A DNA stretch of 64,000 nucleotides, taken from assembly GCA_945868805.1 (NCBI GenBank), contig CAMBMO010000005.1, positions 1-64,000 on the forward strand, read 5' to 3'. How positions within the stretch are numbered: the first letter of the stretch is position 1; the number at the start of each line of letters is the position of its first letter. Below, one piece after another: positions 25,241 to 34,747 of this stretch. The position numbers were made by a program, and so were the translations under genes. This DNA comes from Singulisphaera sp. GP187. GTDB lineage: Bacteria; Planctomycetota; Phycisphaerae; Phycisphaerales; SM1A02. The notes beneath the pieces are model-generated. The model was not told the origin of the DNA. It ran no database searches and saw only the letters and a list, made by a program, of their open reading frames with translations.

Positions 25241-25571
25241 TCCGTTCGAATCGCGCTTGGCCGCCCCCTCGCCACCACTCCAAAACTCTGTTGCGCTTCG
25301 TCGAATCTGTGCTATACTCGCAACACCCCGCCGGTTCACCTCAGGTCGAAGCATCTTTGCTCTCGACACTTCTCTGGGATTCAGCCGGCAACTGTGGAAA
25401 GCATCGGAAGCCTTCCAACAGTGCCATCAGGCTTGTTTCTGTTTCTTCCCGTTCTCCCGATTGGGTTCGACCGCGGCGGCATCAGACTTGTCCAAAACGC
25501 AGACACTCGGTCTCCGAATAGACCGAGCGTCAGAAGGTTGTTTTCATTTGTCAATAGATACAGCATCGACC
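25241..25571 (+). promoter_or_regulatory. Long leader region of the DEAD-box helicase gene
   Basis: These 331 bases lie between mobA and the likely helicase start and hold no convincing gene. A promoter candidate (25291-25318) would give a leader of about 245 nt. A hairpin can form from ACTGTGGAA (25391-25399) with TTCCAACAGT (25413-25422), with one bulged A. An in-frame extension of the helicase through this region is open but has low-complexity, non-family sequence. Long structured leaders are usual for cold-inducible RNA helicase genes, which is the best guess here. Confidence 0.45.
25291..25318 (+). promoter_or_regulatory. Predicted promoter of the DEAD-box helicase gene
   Basis: TTGCGC (25291-25296) and TATACT (25313-25318) are separated by 16 bases. 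The -10 box is the closest match to consensus in this intergenic region. Transcription would start near 25325. Confidence 0.5.
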
Positions 25572-26993
25572 GTGTCATCCCCCTCTCATTTCACCTCGCT
25601 CAATCTGGCGAAGGCGTTGCTCGAAGCACTCGCTGCTGAGGGATACACCATCCCGACGCCGATCCAGACTCAGGCAATTCCACCAGCCCTTGCTGGCCGA
25701 GACGTGCTCGGAATCGCCCAAACTGGTACTGGAAAAACCGCGGCATTCGCGTTGCCGATCCTGCATCAATTGCTCGGCAATTCTCCAGCAAACACGCCCC
25801 GCGCTCCGGGTCGATCGCCTCGCGCGTTGATTCTCGCGCCAACGCGTGAACTCGCCGCTCAGATCGGCGAAAGCTTTGCCGCATATGGTCGCAAGACGCA
25901 GATGCGACATGTCGTCATCTTCGGCGGAGTCAATCAGCGACCCCAAGTCAACGCACTGCGAAGTGGCGTCGACATTCTCGTCGCAACACCCGGTCGTCTG
26001 ACCGACCTCATGCAACAACGCCTTGTCGATCTGCGTTCGATTTCGTTCGCAGTGCTCGACGAGGCGGATCGCATGCTTGACATGGGATTCATCGAACCGA
26101 TTCGCCGCATCATGTCGGCCGTGCCGGCGAAGCGCCAGACCATGCTCTTTTCGGCAACGATGCCGAGCGAGATCAAACACCTCGCCGATTCGTTCTTGAA
26201 AGATCCAGTTCGTGTTGCGGTGACTCCAGTCGCCTCGACCGTCGATCGGATCTCGCAGCACCTCTATCAAGTTGGAAACACGCAGAAGATCCAATTGCTT
26301 CTGCACATTCTCAATCAGGATGGTTGCGACCGCACGCTCGTCTTTACGAAGACAAAGCACGGTGCCGATCGCGTCGTCAAGCGACTCGCGGCTGCCGGTG
26401 TGAATTCGCAGGCGATCCACGGAAACAAGGCGCAAAACCACCGAACCCGCGCTCTTGAGGCGTTTAAGTCCGGGAGTGCACCTGTGCTTGTGGCGACTGA
26501 CATCGCGGCACGCGGAATCGACGTCGACGGAATCACCCATGTCATCAATTACGACATGCCGATGGAACCTGAGTCGTACGTGCATCGAATTGGGCGCACC
26601 GCCCGCGCTGGAGCGAGTGGGATCGCAATCGCATTCTGCGCCCCTGAAGAGCGTGGACTTCTGCGCGCCGTCGAGAAATTGACGCGCAAGCAGATTCCGA
26701 TATTGGCGCTCCCGGCAAACCTCCCCGCAGTGCCGCAAGCACCAGCCGCGACTCGTGCGCCAGCAAATCCTCCATCTCGCCACATCAAGGGTCGAAGCCC
26801 GCACGCCCGTCGCATGCAGTCGCCACTCGGTGTTGACTCGCCCAATCAGGCCCGGCCGAGTGCGCCACAGGTTTTTCACCCGCATGCCCAGAGTGCAGCT
26901 CCGAAGTTGCCACATGCACATCAGATGCCACATGCACACCGAGGCCCGCATACCGCTGGAAGATCGACTTCGCGACGAGGTCGCAGGGGATAG
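25572..26993 (+). CDS. DEAD-box RNA helicase, RhlE-like
   Basis: From GTG at 25572 the product has 473 residues. All helicase motifs are present: the Q motif FTSLNLAKALLEAL and GYTIPTPIQTQAIP, motif I AQTGTGKTAAF, PTRELAAQ, DEADRML, SAT, then ATDIAARGIDVDGITHVINY and HRIGRTARAG. A short His/Pro/Arg-rich tail (HPHAQSAAPKLPHAHQM and a final RRGRRG) resembles the RNA-binding tails of RhlE. It unwinds short RNA duplexes, for example in ribosome assembly or RNA decay. A TTG at 25548 with AGAAGG ten bases upstream (25532-25537) is an alternative start adding eight residues. Confidence 0.92.
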   Translation: MSSPSHFTSLNLAKALLEALAAEGYTIPTPIQTQAIPPALAGRDVLGIAQTGTGKTAAFALPILHQLLGNSPANTPRAPGRSPRALILAPTRELAAQIGESFAAYGRKTQMRHVVIFGGVNQRPQVNALRSGVDILVATPGRLTDLMQQRLVDLRSISFAVLDEADRMLDMGFIEPIRRIMSAVPAKRQTMLFSATMPSEIKHLADSFLKDPVRVAVTPVASTVDRISQHLYQVGNTQKIQLLLHILNQDGCDRTLVFTKTKHGADRVVKRLAAAGVNSQAIHGNKAQNHRTRALEAFKSGSAPVLVATDIAARGIDVDGITHVINYDMPMEPESYVHRIGRTARAGASGIAIAFCAPEERGLLRAVEKLTRKQIPILALPANLPAVPQAPAATRAPANPPSRHIKGRSPHARRMQSPLGVDSPNQARPSAPQVFHPHAQSAAPKLPHAHQMPHAHRGPHTAGRSTSRRGRRG

Positions 26994-27022
26994 ACGGACG
27001 CCCACTTCGATAGTCTGCGAGC

Positions 27023-30000
27023 GTGAGTGACACGCCGATTGCAAAGCTCGAGCAGTTGACCCCGACGATCCAGATGATCCAGATGATCCCTGAGATCTTC
27101 GGCTCGACAGTGTGTACACATGCGCATCGAGTTGCTATCGACATTCCACCAGGAACGGGCAGGCCGTCTAGGCAAACGTGCACATATGCCCAGCTTGACC
27201 AGAAAAGTCGCGCGATCGCCCTGGCGATTGCAGCTGATCTCTGGGGAAGGCATGAACCGATCGTCGCAGTATTGCTCCCGCGAGATACGGCGAATCTGTA
27301 CGCGGCGCAGTTGGGAGTTCACCGAGCCAGCGGAGCATTTACGTGTCTCGATCTCAACTTTCCAGACGACCACATTCGGTCCATCATTCGCGATTCGGAT
27401 TCGCCGGTCATCTTGACCGACTCGATCGGTCGCGCGAGAATCGAACGAGCTGGACTCGCGCCGAATCAGCGCATCATCGATGTCGGTTCGATCTTGGATG
27501 ACGGGCGAACAAATGAGACTGCACGCCCCACCGATCCGCATTCGCTGGCATACGTCATCTACACCTCTGGGACGACCGGCGCTCCCAAGGGAGTCATGAT
27601 CGAACACCGCAGCATCGCCAATCTCGTGCGATCCGACATCCCACGCTTTGGACTCGATCACACTGACCGAGTCGCACAGTGTTCATCCGCCGCCTATGAC
27701 TCGTCGCTCGAAGAGACTTGGCTTGCGTTCGCGGTCGGAGCGACGCTCGTTCTGATCGACGACGAGACGATTCGACTCGGACCAGACCTCGTCGATTGGA
27801 TCAACCGAGAGTCAATCACGGTGCTCTGCCCCCCGCCGACACTGTTACGCACGCTGGGTTGTGCGAATCCGCAACGAGAGCTTCCATTGGTGAAACTTCT
27901 TTATGTCGGCGGTGAAGCGCTTCCTCAGGATCTCGCGGACTCTTGGAGTCGAGGTCGTCGACTCGAAAACGGCTATGGACCGACTGAGTGCACTGTAACG
28001 GTGGTGCGCACGCAGATCGTTGCTGGCGTTCCTGTGACGATTGGTCAGCCCGTCGAAGGCCACACCGCGCACATTCTGGACGAATCGCTCGACGAAGTCG
28101 CTCCAAGCGGACCGGGTCGCGGCGAAGGTGAGTTATGTATCGCAGGAATCGGTCTCGCACGCGGATACAGAAATCTTCCACTCGTCACGGCAGAGAAGTT
28201 CATCGACCATCCAAAGTTCGGCCGCATTTATCGAACCGGTGATCTCGTTCGTCGGACTGCACCGGGTGACATCGAGTACCTCGGTCGAATCGACGGGCAG
28301 ATCAAACTGCGCGGATACCGCGTGGAATTGTCGGCAATCGATTCGATCCTCGCTCAGCACGATTCTGTTCGCGAAGCTGCTTGCAGAGTGCAGGGAGAAG
28401 GCGCGGCGCGCATCGTCGTTGCCCATGTTGTCTTGCTGGATTCCATAACCGCGCCCCCGTGGGATGACATTCGCGATTCTGTCAGAAGGTCCTTGCCTTC
28501 GTACATGATTCCGAGCCGATTCGTGACGATCGATGCACTCCCGCGCACGGTCGGGGGCAAGATTGACCGAATAAGACTGCCAGAAGTCGATGCACCCAAC
28601 ACCAGCCATGTCCGGACCGACGAGACTCACACTCCTCAAGAGGCGATCATCGTCCATGCAATGGCAAACGCGCTCGCACGAGAAAGTTCGATCTCGATCG
28701 ACGCGGATTTTTTTGTCGATCTCGGTGGCGACTCGCTGAGTGCAGTCGGAGTCATCTGCGCTCTCCGCGCAAAGCCGTCGACTGCATCGCTAACCGTCAG
28801 AGATATCTATGAATGCCGATCCGTGCGCAACCTTTCGCACCGATTGGGGGAGCGATTGACCACCGCACCAACCCAAGAGCCGAGAGTTCGTGCAGGCACC
28901 CGTGCCAATGATCCGACGCTCGCAGCCATTGTGCAGTGCCTCGTTCTCGCGGCGATGCTGGTCGCATCTGGATCGATCGCCTACCTCTTGATTTTCGAAT
29001 TGATGCCGATGCTCGTCGCCGAATGGGGAATCTCATGGACGATCGCTATCACACCGATTTTCTCGATGATTGGGATTGTCGTGTACAGCGCCTTCGCTGT
29101 CGCGATGACCGTGATTCTCAAGCGCGTCTTGATCGGACATGCCCGCGCTGAGACCTTTCCTGTCTTCAGTGCTCCGTTCATCCGGCACTGGATCGTCCAA
29201 CAATCCGCTCGCACCATTCCGTGGGGATTGATCGAAGGAACGGTGATCGTGAGTGCGGTCCTTCGACTGTTGGGCGCACGCATCGGCGAACGTGTGCACA
29301 TTCACCGTGGTGTTGATCTGTTTCGCGGCGGATGGGACTTGCTCGCTATTGGCGACGATGTAACGCTTTCGCAGGAAGCGACGCTTGATCTTCTTCTGCT
29401 ACGGGACGGACAGTTGAGCGTTGGACCTGTCACAATCGGCGATCGATGTACGGTCGATGTGCGCGCTGGAGTCGGCCAAGGGGCACGGATGGAATCGGGA
29501 TCCTCGCTCGCACCACTCTCACACCTCTGTAACGGTGCGCGAATCCCTGCGGGTGAACTCTGGGACGGCGTGCCAGCGAAACGAACTGGCTTCGCGCATG
29601 AACATGAGCATGATCAAGCACGAGATCCGCGCGGGACGAACCTCAATCCTCATTGGCATGCGTTCCTCATGATTGCATCGCACTTTGGATTCGGACTCAT
29701 CTCTGCACTTTCATGGATGGTGATCGCGTGGCTCGTCGCTCCGCGCTTCGAATCGACGGATCCGAAGGTCATCGCCGTTCTGCTGCTTATCGGCACTCCC
29801 CTCGCTGTGATGACAACACTCTTCGCGCAAGCACTCGGTGTCCGCGCGCTCGGACGAACAAAATCGGGACAGATCAATCGATGGAGTCAGGAATTCATCA
29901 CAATCTGGGCGAAAACGCACGCCGTCGACTCTGCCGGTCGATGGCTCAGCGGATCGCTCTTCTGGCCGATCTGGCTTCGGATCGCCGGAATGCGCGTCGG

Positions 30001-31018
30001 ACGCGGATGCGAAATTTCGACGATCATCGATGTCCTACCCGACACGGTAACGATTGGCGATGGGTGTTTCTTTGCGGACGGGATCTACTTCGTATCGCCT
30101 CGTATTCACCGCGGCGTTGTCACCGTCGAGCACACATCCCTTGCTGAAAACACTTTCATAGGGAACCACGCAGTGATCACCGCCGGACATTCCTATGGGA
30201 AGGATCTCTTCATCGGTGTGAGCACCGTCGCCAACGGAATGCTCTCACCTGCAGGCAGTTCGTGGTTCGGACATCCCGCGATGGAACTCCCGCGCCGCGA
30301 AGTGGTCTCGATCGATCGAACGCTCACGCATAATCCGAGCGCCCTCCGATGGACCAATCGTGTGCTCTGGGAACTCGCGCGATTTGCACTCCCTCTCTTT
30401 CCCATCGCGGTCGGACTGGGTTGGTGGGGCGCGATCGATCTCGCGCAAACCTACTGGTCGCCGTTGGCCGTCGCACTCTTCGTGGCTCCGAGCGCAACGA
30501 TCGCCGCCTGCCTGACGATGATCGGCGCAATCATCGCGATGAAGTGGGTTCTGCTCGGGCGGGTTCGTCCAGGTCAACATGCCTTCTGGAGCTGTTGGTG
30601 TAGTCGATGGGACCTTCTCTTCGTCGCGTGGGGGTTTTACGCACGACGAATCCTCGATGGGATTGAAGGAACGATTCTCCTGACTTGGTTCCTTCGATGT
30701 ATCGGCGTACGCATCGGCCGACGTGTTGTTCTGGGCCGAGGCTTCACCCAAGTCGTCGATCCGGACATGTTGACCATCGACGACGATGCGACCGTCAACT
30801 GCAACTTTCAGGCGCACAGTTTTGAGGACCGAATTCTCAAGATCGACTATGTCCACATCGGGGCGGGAGCGACGGTCGGTCGTCATGCCGTGCTCTTCTA
30901 TGGAGTTCACATCGGCACGGGCGCGCTGGTCACGCCGCACAGTGTCGTCATGAAGCGAGAGCAAATCGAAACTGGTTCGATCTATTCAGGATGTCCTGCG
31001 AGTCGATTGAATTTCTGA
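27023..31018 (+). CDS. Pls/PosA-type nonribosomal peptide synthetase (A-PCP-membrane/left-handed-helix protein)
   Basis: This is 1331 residues. Residues about 30-520 are a complete adenylation domain: AYVIYTSGTTGAPKGVMIEH (A3), AAYDSSLEETW (A4), NGYGPTECT (A5), YRTGDLV (A7), GRIDGQIKLRGYRVEL (A8) and RTVGGKIDR with the catalytic Lys (A10). A peptidyl-carrier domain follows, with LGGDSL and the phosphopantetheine Ser at 571. From about 630 come six or so transmembrane helices alternating with three hexapeptide/left-handed-helix segments (about 755, 990-1070 and 1225-1331). This architecture is that of the terminal domain of epsilon-poly-lysine synthetase and relatives, which ligate one amino acid iteratively at the membrane. 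No condensation or thioesterase domain is present. The GTG start has TAGTCT six bases upstream. Confidence 0.9.
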   Translation: MSDTPIAKLEQLTPTIQMIQMIPEIFGSTVCTHAHRVAIDIPPGTGRPSRQTCTYAQLDQKSRAIALAIAADLWGRHEPIVAVLLPRDTANLYAAQLGVHRASGAFTCLDLNFPDDHIRSIIRDSDSPVILTDSIGRARIERAGLAPNQRIIDVGSILDDGRTNETARPTDPHSLAYVIYTSGTTGAPKGVMIEHRSIANLVRSDIPRFGLDHTDRVAQCSSAAYDSSLEETWLAFAVGATLVLIDDETIRLGPDLVDWINRESITVLCPPPTLLRTLGCANPQRELPLVKLLYVGGEALPQDLADSWSRGRRLENGYGPTECTVTVVRTQIVAGVPVTIGQPVEGHTAHILDESLDEVAPSGPGRGEGELCIAGIGLARGYRNLPLVTAEKFIDHPKFGRIYRTGDLVRRTAPGDIEYLGRIDGQIKLRGYRVELSAIDSILAQHDSVREAACRVQGEGAARIVVAHVVLLDSITAPPWDDIRDSVRRSLPSYMIPSRFVTIDALPRTVGGKIDRIRLPEVDAPNTSHVRTDETHTPQEAIIVHAMANALARESSISIDADFFVDLGGDSLSAVGVICALRAKPSTASLTVRDIYECRSVRNLSHRLGERLTTAPTQEPRVRAGTRANDPTLAAIVQCLVLAAMLVASGSIAYLLIFELMPMLVAEWGISWTIAITPIFSMIGIVVYSAFAVAMTVILKRVLIGHARAETFPVFSAPFIRHWIVQQSARTIPWGLIEGTVIVSAVLRLLGARIGERVHIHRGVDLFRGGWDLLAIGDDVTLSQEATLDLLLLRDGQLSVGPVTIGDRCTVDVRAGVGQGARMESGSSLAPLSHLCNGARIPAGELWDGVPAKRTGFAHEHEHDQARDPRGTNLNPHWHAFLMIASHFGFGLISALSWMVIAWLVAPRFESTDPKVIAVLLLIGTPLAVMTTLFAQALGVRALGRTKSGQINRWSQEFITIWAKTHAVDSAGRWLSGSLFWPIWLRIAGMRVGRGCEISTIIDVLPDTVTIGDGCFFADGIYFVSPRIHRGVVTVEHTSLAENTFIGNHAVITAGHSYGKDLFIGVSTVANGMLSPAGSSWFGHPAMELPRREVVSIDRTLTHNPSALRWTNRVLWELARFALPLFPIAVGLGWWGAIDLAQTYWSPLAVALFVAPSATIAACLTMIGAIIAMKWVLLGRVRPGQHAFWSCWCSRWDLLFVAWGFYARRILDGIEGTILLTWFLRCIGVRIGRRVVLGRGFTQVVDPDMLTIDDDATVNCNFQAHSFEDRILKIDYVHIGAGATVGRHAVLFYGVHIGTGALVTPHSVVMKREQIETGSIYSGCPASRLNF

Positions 31019-31027
31019 CTCCGCGCT

Positions 31028-32509
31028 TCACATCAGCAGTGTGCAAACCAGTGTGATCACGACGATGGCGCACAAGTTGAGCAGAAAACCGACGCGCATC
31101 ATTTCGCGCACCGGCACGAGGCCAGTGGAGTAGATGAGCGCATTGGGCGGAGTTCCCACTGGCAGCATGAATGCGAGACTCGCTCCAAGAACTGCGGTCA
31201 TCACGAGCTTTTCGGGAGCGATACCAAGTCCCGGTGCCATCGCACCAACGATTGGTACCGCCGTTGCAGCAAGCGCCGTATTCGATGCAATCTCGCTCGC
31301 GAAGATCAGCACAGTGGCGATCCCTGCAATGATCAACGGCTCTGGAATTCCACCAAGTCCAGTCACGCTTTGCGCGATCATCTGTGAGACTCCCATTCGC
31401 TGCATCGCTTCAGCCAGACTCAACCCCCCGCCAAAGAGGACGAATACTCCCCAAGGCAACCGCTCTGTTTGAGACCAAGGAACGATCGACTCGGTGCGTC
31501 CATGTGCGGCAGGAAGAATGAAGAGCACGACCGCTGCAACGATGGCGATCAATCCATCTTTCAAAATGAGATCCGGAACCAGTGCTTTGACGAAGGGCGC
31601 GGAAACCCACGCGATCACTGTCAAGGCGAAGACGATGATTGTCACTTTTCCAGCGCGAGTCAGCGATGTCGGAGCGGAAATCGCCACGATCGCTTCGTGG
31701 GGAGTCTTCAATTCACGCAAGGGAAAGACGAACCAGAAGATCAACAGCGCGCAACCCATCATGAGCACCCCGACTGGAAATCCAATCGACGCCCAGCGGA
31801 GAAAATCCATTCGTCCGCCATTTGAATTGATCCATTCCGCGCCGATTGGATTCGGAGGACTGCCCAGGACGGTCATCACTCCCCCGATGGTGGCGCCATA
31901 TGCGACCGCCAGAAGCACTGCGCGCTGGAAATTCTTCGCGGGTTGGCTCAAGGGATTCGAGGTCGCGCCAGTCACCGCGTACATCGCAACCGCAGCACTC
32001 GCCAGCGGAAGCATCATCGCTGCAGTCGCGGTGTTTGACACCCATGCGCTGATCGCTGCCGAGACCAGCAGGAAAGCGATGACGACGCGACGCGGCTCAT
32101 GCCCGACGCACCCAATCACCAACATCAAAAACTTGCGTGCGACGCCATGGCGTTCGAGTGCGATTCCGATGACACATCCACCGGCAAAGAGAAATATCAC
32201 GTCGTTGGCATAAGGCGAAAGAACCTGATCAGCCGTCGATGCCGTCAGAAGTGGCAGGAGAATCACAGGAAGTAGCCCCGTCACTGCAAGATCGACCGCT
32301 TGCATCGCCCACCAGATTGCCATCCATCCAAGGAGACCGATGACGACCGCCCCCGATGACGACAGCCCTGTTGTCGCGCCACCGGTGGGACGAAAGTAAA
32401 TCCAGAGCAGTACTCCAACAAATGGACCGAACCACAGAGCAACACGCTGCAACAGATTTCGTTTGTCGCCGTCGGATTCGCTCAGATTCTGCACGAGCAA
32501 AGAGTACAA
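31028..32509 (-). CDS. Divalent anion:Na+ symporter (DASS/SLC13 family)
   Basis: This 493-residue multi-pass protein has the two SNT signature motifs of the family, ISAWVSNTATAAMMLP and FASEIASNTALAATAVPI, in the two inverted repeats, plus PVGTPPNALIYSTGLV near the end. Relatives such as VcINDY import C4-dicarboxylates, citrate or sulfate with sodium. Substrate cannot be fixed from sequence. It lies three bases behind the OGT-like gene on the minus strand and converges on the NRPS gene. Confidence 0.92.
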   Translation of the reverse strand: MYSLLVQNLSESDGDKRNLLQRVALWFGPFVGVLLWIYFRPTGGATTGLSSSGAVVIGLLGWMAIWWAMQAVDLAVTGLLPVILLPLLTASTADQVLSPYANDVIFLFAGGCVIGIALERHGVARKFLMLVIGCVGHEPRRVVIAFLLVSAAISAWVSNTATAAMMLPLASAAVAMYAVTGATSNPLSQPAKNFQRAVLLAVAYGATIGGVMTVLGSPPNPIGAEWINSNGGRMDFLRWASIGFPVGVLMMGCALLIFWFVFPLRELKTPHEAIVAISAPTSLTRAGKVTIIVFALTVIAWVSAPFVKALVPDLILKDGLIAIVAAVVLFILPAAHGRTESIVPWSQTERLPWGVFVLFGGGLSLAEAMQRMGVSQMIAQSVTGLGGIPEPLIIAGIATVLIFASEIASNTALAATAVPIVGAMAPGLGIAPEKLVMTAVLGASLAFMLPVGTPPNALIYSTGLVPVREMMRVGFLLNLCAIVVITLVCTLLM

Positions 32510-32512
32510 AGC

Positions 32513-34276
32513 CTAGCCATGGATGCCACGTGTGCTCTCAACGCAGTACGCCCGCCACGCATCGCGAAGTGCTCCGTGAAACCGCCGCGCATACGCGACT
32601 TGGTCGCAAAGCGGAGACGCGCGTATTTCGCCACGCAGTCCAGCTCGAAGCGATGCGAGTCGCGCGCGGTCCGTCGCAAGTCCTGCAGCGATCGAAACGA
32701 ATTCCTCGGGCGTTTTCGCCACCCACTCTGGATGTCCCGCGGCATCCAGGAGAGACGCTCCGACACGTGCCGCGTGGCGATCTCCCGCGATCGTGACCAC
32801 GGGAACCCCCATCCACAGTGCCTCGCATGTCGTCGTTGTGCCGTTGTATGGAGTGGTATCGAGCGCGACATAGACGCGCGAGTACATCGACCAGTGCTCG
32901 TGCAATCCTGCCGTGTACGCGAGAAGATCGACTCGACTTTCGGCGATCCCAGCCACTCGTAACCGCTCGAGAAAGAACTCACGTGTCCCTGGATCGGCGA
33001 TGGACTTGCACTTGATCAAGAGGCGCGAGTCAGGAACTGCGCCCAGGACTGCCGCCCACAACGACATCGTTCGGTTCGTGATCTTCGCTGCCAGGTTGAA
33101 CGAACCAAAGGTGATCGCAGTAGTGGCAGTCGGGAGCGCAGGTTCGGGAGCGTCCGATGGTGGCGAATAGCAGAGGAAACAGGGATCAATTCTTAAAAGT
33201 CGTTCGGTGCAGTGCGCGTCGCTTCCTTCGACATCCGTCGTCGAATCGACAATTCGCCACCCGACAGCTGGATGCCCTGTCGTATTGGGATAGCCGATCG
33301 CGGTGATGATCACCGGAGCGGGCGCACTGTCGAGCGCACCCATCCGTCCTCCAGATGTGTGTCCACCCAATTCGACGAGGAGATCGATCTGCCGCGAACG
33401 GATGGCGCGGTCGAGCGCTGCGTTGTTTATCGCAACTGCATCGACCCATTCGTCAGCAAGAGTGATGAGTCGTGCCCGCATCATGTCCCCAGCTGGCGCA
33501 TGACCACTCGAGAAGACTGTCAGTTTGCATCCCGTGGGTCGATGGCGCATGAACGACTCGGCGAAAAAGGCAACCGAGTGCGTGCGCATGTCGCCTGAGA
33601 GAATTCCAATGTGCAGTGGACGGTCGGGAGATGGGTCGGTGTGGGCTGGCGGCTGGATACTTCGAACGCACTGTGCATACTCTCGGTGCGCCTGCTCAAC
33701 ATCGCCCGTGGGGGCATCGGAATAGTTTCGCGCCATCAGGAAACTCGACCGCAGACCCGAATCGAGCGGATGTTTGGCGATGGCACGAGAAAACTCGGCG
33801 AGTGCCTCGTCGATGCGACCGCAGTCCTTCAGCACGCTCGCGAGATTTCTCGAAAGTTCGGGCCAGTCCGGATTAAGCGCGAGACCGCATCGGCCTGCCT
33901 CGATTGCACCGACCGAATCTCCGACCTCCGCACATGCCAAGACGAGCCCGAGGTACGCGCGCGAGTATGTTGGATCGAGTTCAATCGCCTTGCGCCACTC
34001 TGCGGCTGCATCGCGTGGACGACGCGCACTCAAGAGGGAATTCGCATAGTTGTTCCGGTATCCGGCGACATTCGGTGCAGCTGCGACCGCGCGCCCGAGA
34101 TGATGTATCGCCTGCGCGACCTCCCCGGCTTGTAGCAACAGCATGCCGAGGACTTGCGCAGCATCGAAATCGTTCGGCTTTCGCTTCACGAGCAACCGCA
34201 TCGACGCCAACGCCGATCCAATCCGACCCTCCTGCGCATCGTCCAGTGCGCGTTGAAGCGTGGAATCGGAGGCCAT
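32513..34276 (-). CDS. TPR protein with O-GlcNAc-transferase-like (GT41/SPINDLY) catalytic domain
   Basis: Of 587 residues, about 1-190 are tandem TPRs (for example ARPRDAAAEWRKAIELDPTY and AYLGLVLACAEVGDSVGAIE). The rest matches GT41 glycosyltransferases: HIGILSGDMRTHSVAFF, IDLLVELGGHTSGGRMGALD, APVIITAIGYPNTTGHPAVG, FGSFNLAAKITNRTMSLWA and VDTLPYNGTTTT-like ALDTTPYNGTTTTCEALWMG. Such enzymes add GlcNAc or another sugar to Ser/Thr of proteins. ATG 34276 is preceded after six bases by TAGGAT (34288-34283). No target protein can be named. Confidence 0.88.
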   Translation of the reverse strand: MASDSTLQRALDDAQEGRIGSALASMRLLVKRKPNDFDAAQVLGMLLLQAGEVAQAIHHLGRAVAAAPNVAGYRNNYANSLLSARRPRDAAAEWRKAIELDPTYSRAYLGLVLACAEVGDSVGAIEAGRCGLALNPDWPELSRNLASVLKDCGRIDEALAEFSRAIAKHPLDSGLRSSFLMARNYSDAPTGDVEQAHREYAQCVRSIQPPAHTDPSPDRPLHIGILSGDMRTHSVAFFAESFMRHRPTGCKLTVFSSGHAPAGDMMRARLITLADEWVDAVAINNAALDRAIRSRQIDLLVELGGHTSGGRMGALDSAPAPVIITAIGYPNTTGHPAVGWRIVDSTTDVEGSDAHCTERLLRIDPCFLCYSPPSDAPEPALPTATTAITFGSFNLAAKITNRTMSLWAAVLGAVPDSRLLIKCKSIADPGTREFFLERLRVAGIAESRVDLLAYTAGLHEHWSMYSRVYVALDTTPYNGTTTTCEALWMGVPVVTIAGDRHAARVGASLLDAAGHPEWVAKTPEEFVSIAAGLATDRARLASLRAGLRGEIRASPLCDQVAYARRFHGALRDAWRAYCVESTRGIHG

Positions 34277-34365
34277 AAAACGATCCTAGTGCCAATTCAA
34301 CTTTGGGCTCTTCCAGAGAGTCTGATCGACTGGGCAGGCCGATGTCCCGCGATAGAATCCAACAC

Positions 34366-34632
34366 ATGCCACACACACAACTGACTCTCAAGCAAATCTT
34401 TGCCCACCCCACATCTCACAACATTCACTGGCGTGAAATCGTCAAGATGTTTGAGGGGTTGGGAGGAACCACCGAAGAGACCAAGAAAGAACACCTGAAG
34501 GTCAAGCTCAATGGCAAGGAGATGACCTTCGTTGTTCCCCATCACGGTCATCACACGCTCGATAATAACGACGAGATTGGGCACATCCGTCGCTTCCTGA
34601 AGGAATGTGGATTTGCGCCACCAGGGCATTGA
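34366..34632 (+). CDS. Small protein, possibly HicA-like fold
   Basis: From ATG 34366 the 88-residue protein begins MPHTQLTLKQIFAHPTSHNI and contains WREIVKMFEGLGGTTEETK, LKVKLNGKEMTFVVPHHGHH and EIGHIRRFLKECGF. The helix-strand-strand-strand-helix order and the His after the strands recall HicA-type dsRBD-like proteins, but no HicB partner lies beside it, so a toxin role is not supported. TAGAAT at 34353-34358 lies seven bases before the ATG and no Shine-Dalgarno sequence is seen, suggesting a leaderless message. Confidence 0.7.
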   Translation: MPHTQLTLKQIFAHPTSHNIHWREIVKMFEGLGGTTEETKKEHLKVKLNGKEMTFVVPHHGHHTLDNNDEIGHIRRFLKECGFAPPGH

Positions 34633-34713
34633 GTTCGACCTCGGTCACGAAGGGAAAACGATTGTCCAGGCACCAAATTCTGGGGGCGAGACTCAGGGAT
34701 TTTGAGAATTATT

Positions 34714-34741
34714 TTGGATGGGACGAGGTTTGAAGTATGTT
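34714..34741 (+). promoter_or_regulatory. Predicted promoter of the lectin-dockerin gene
   Basis: TTGGAT (34714-34719) and TATGTT (34736-34741) are 16 bases apart, and the ATG at 34748 follows the -10 box after six bases. This predicts a leaderless mRNA. Confidence 0.5.
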
Positions 34742-34747
34742 CCATGA

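Noticed and set aside
25122-25571. DEAD-box helicase reading frame starting inside mobA
   Set aside because: The first 150 codons overlap mobA and show no helicase or other domain; a non-coding leader is more likely.
34692-34720. Possible terminator (CTCA/TGAG hairpin then A/T-rich run) after the small protein gene
   Set aside because: The stem is only four base pairs and overlaps the lectin promoter, so it is too weak to call.
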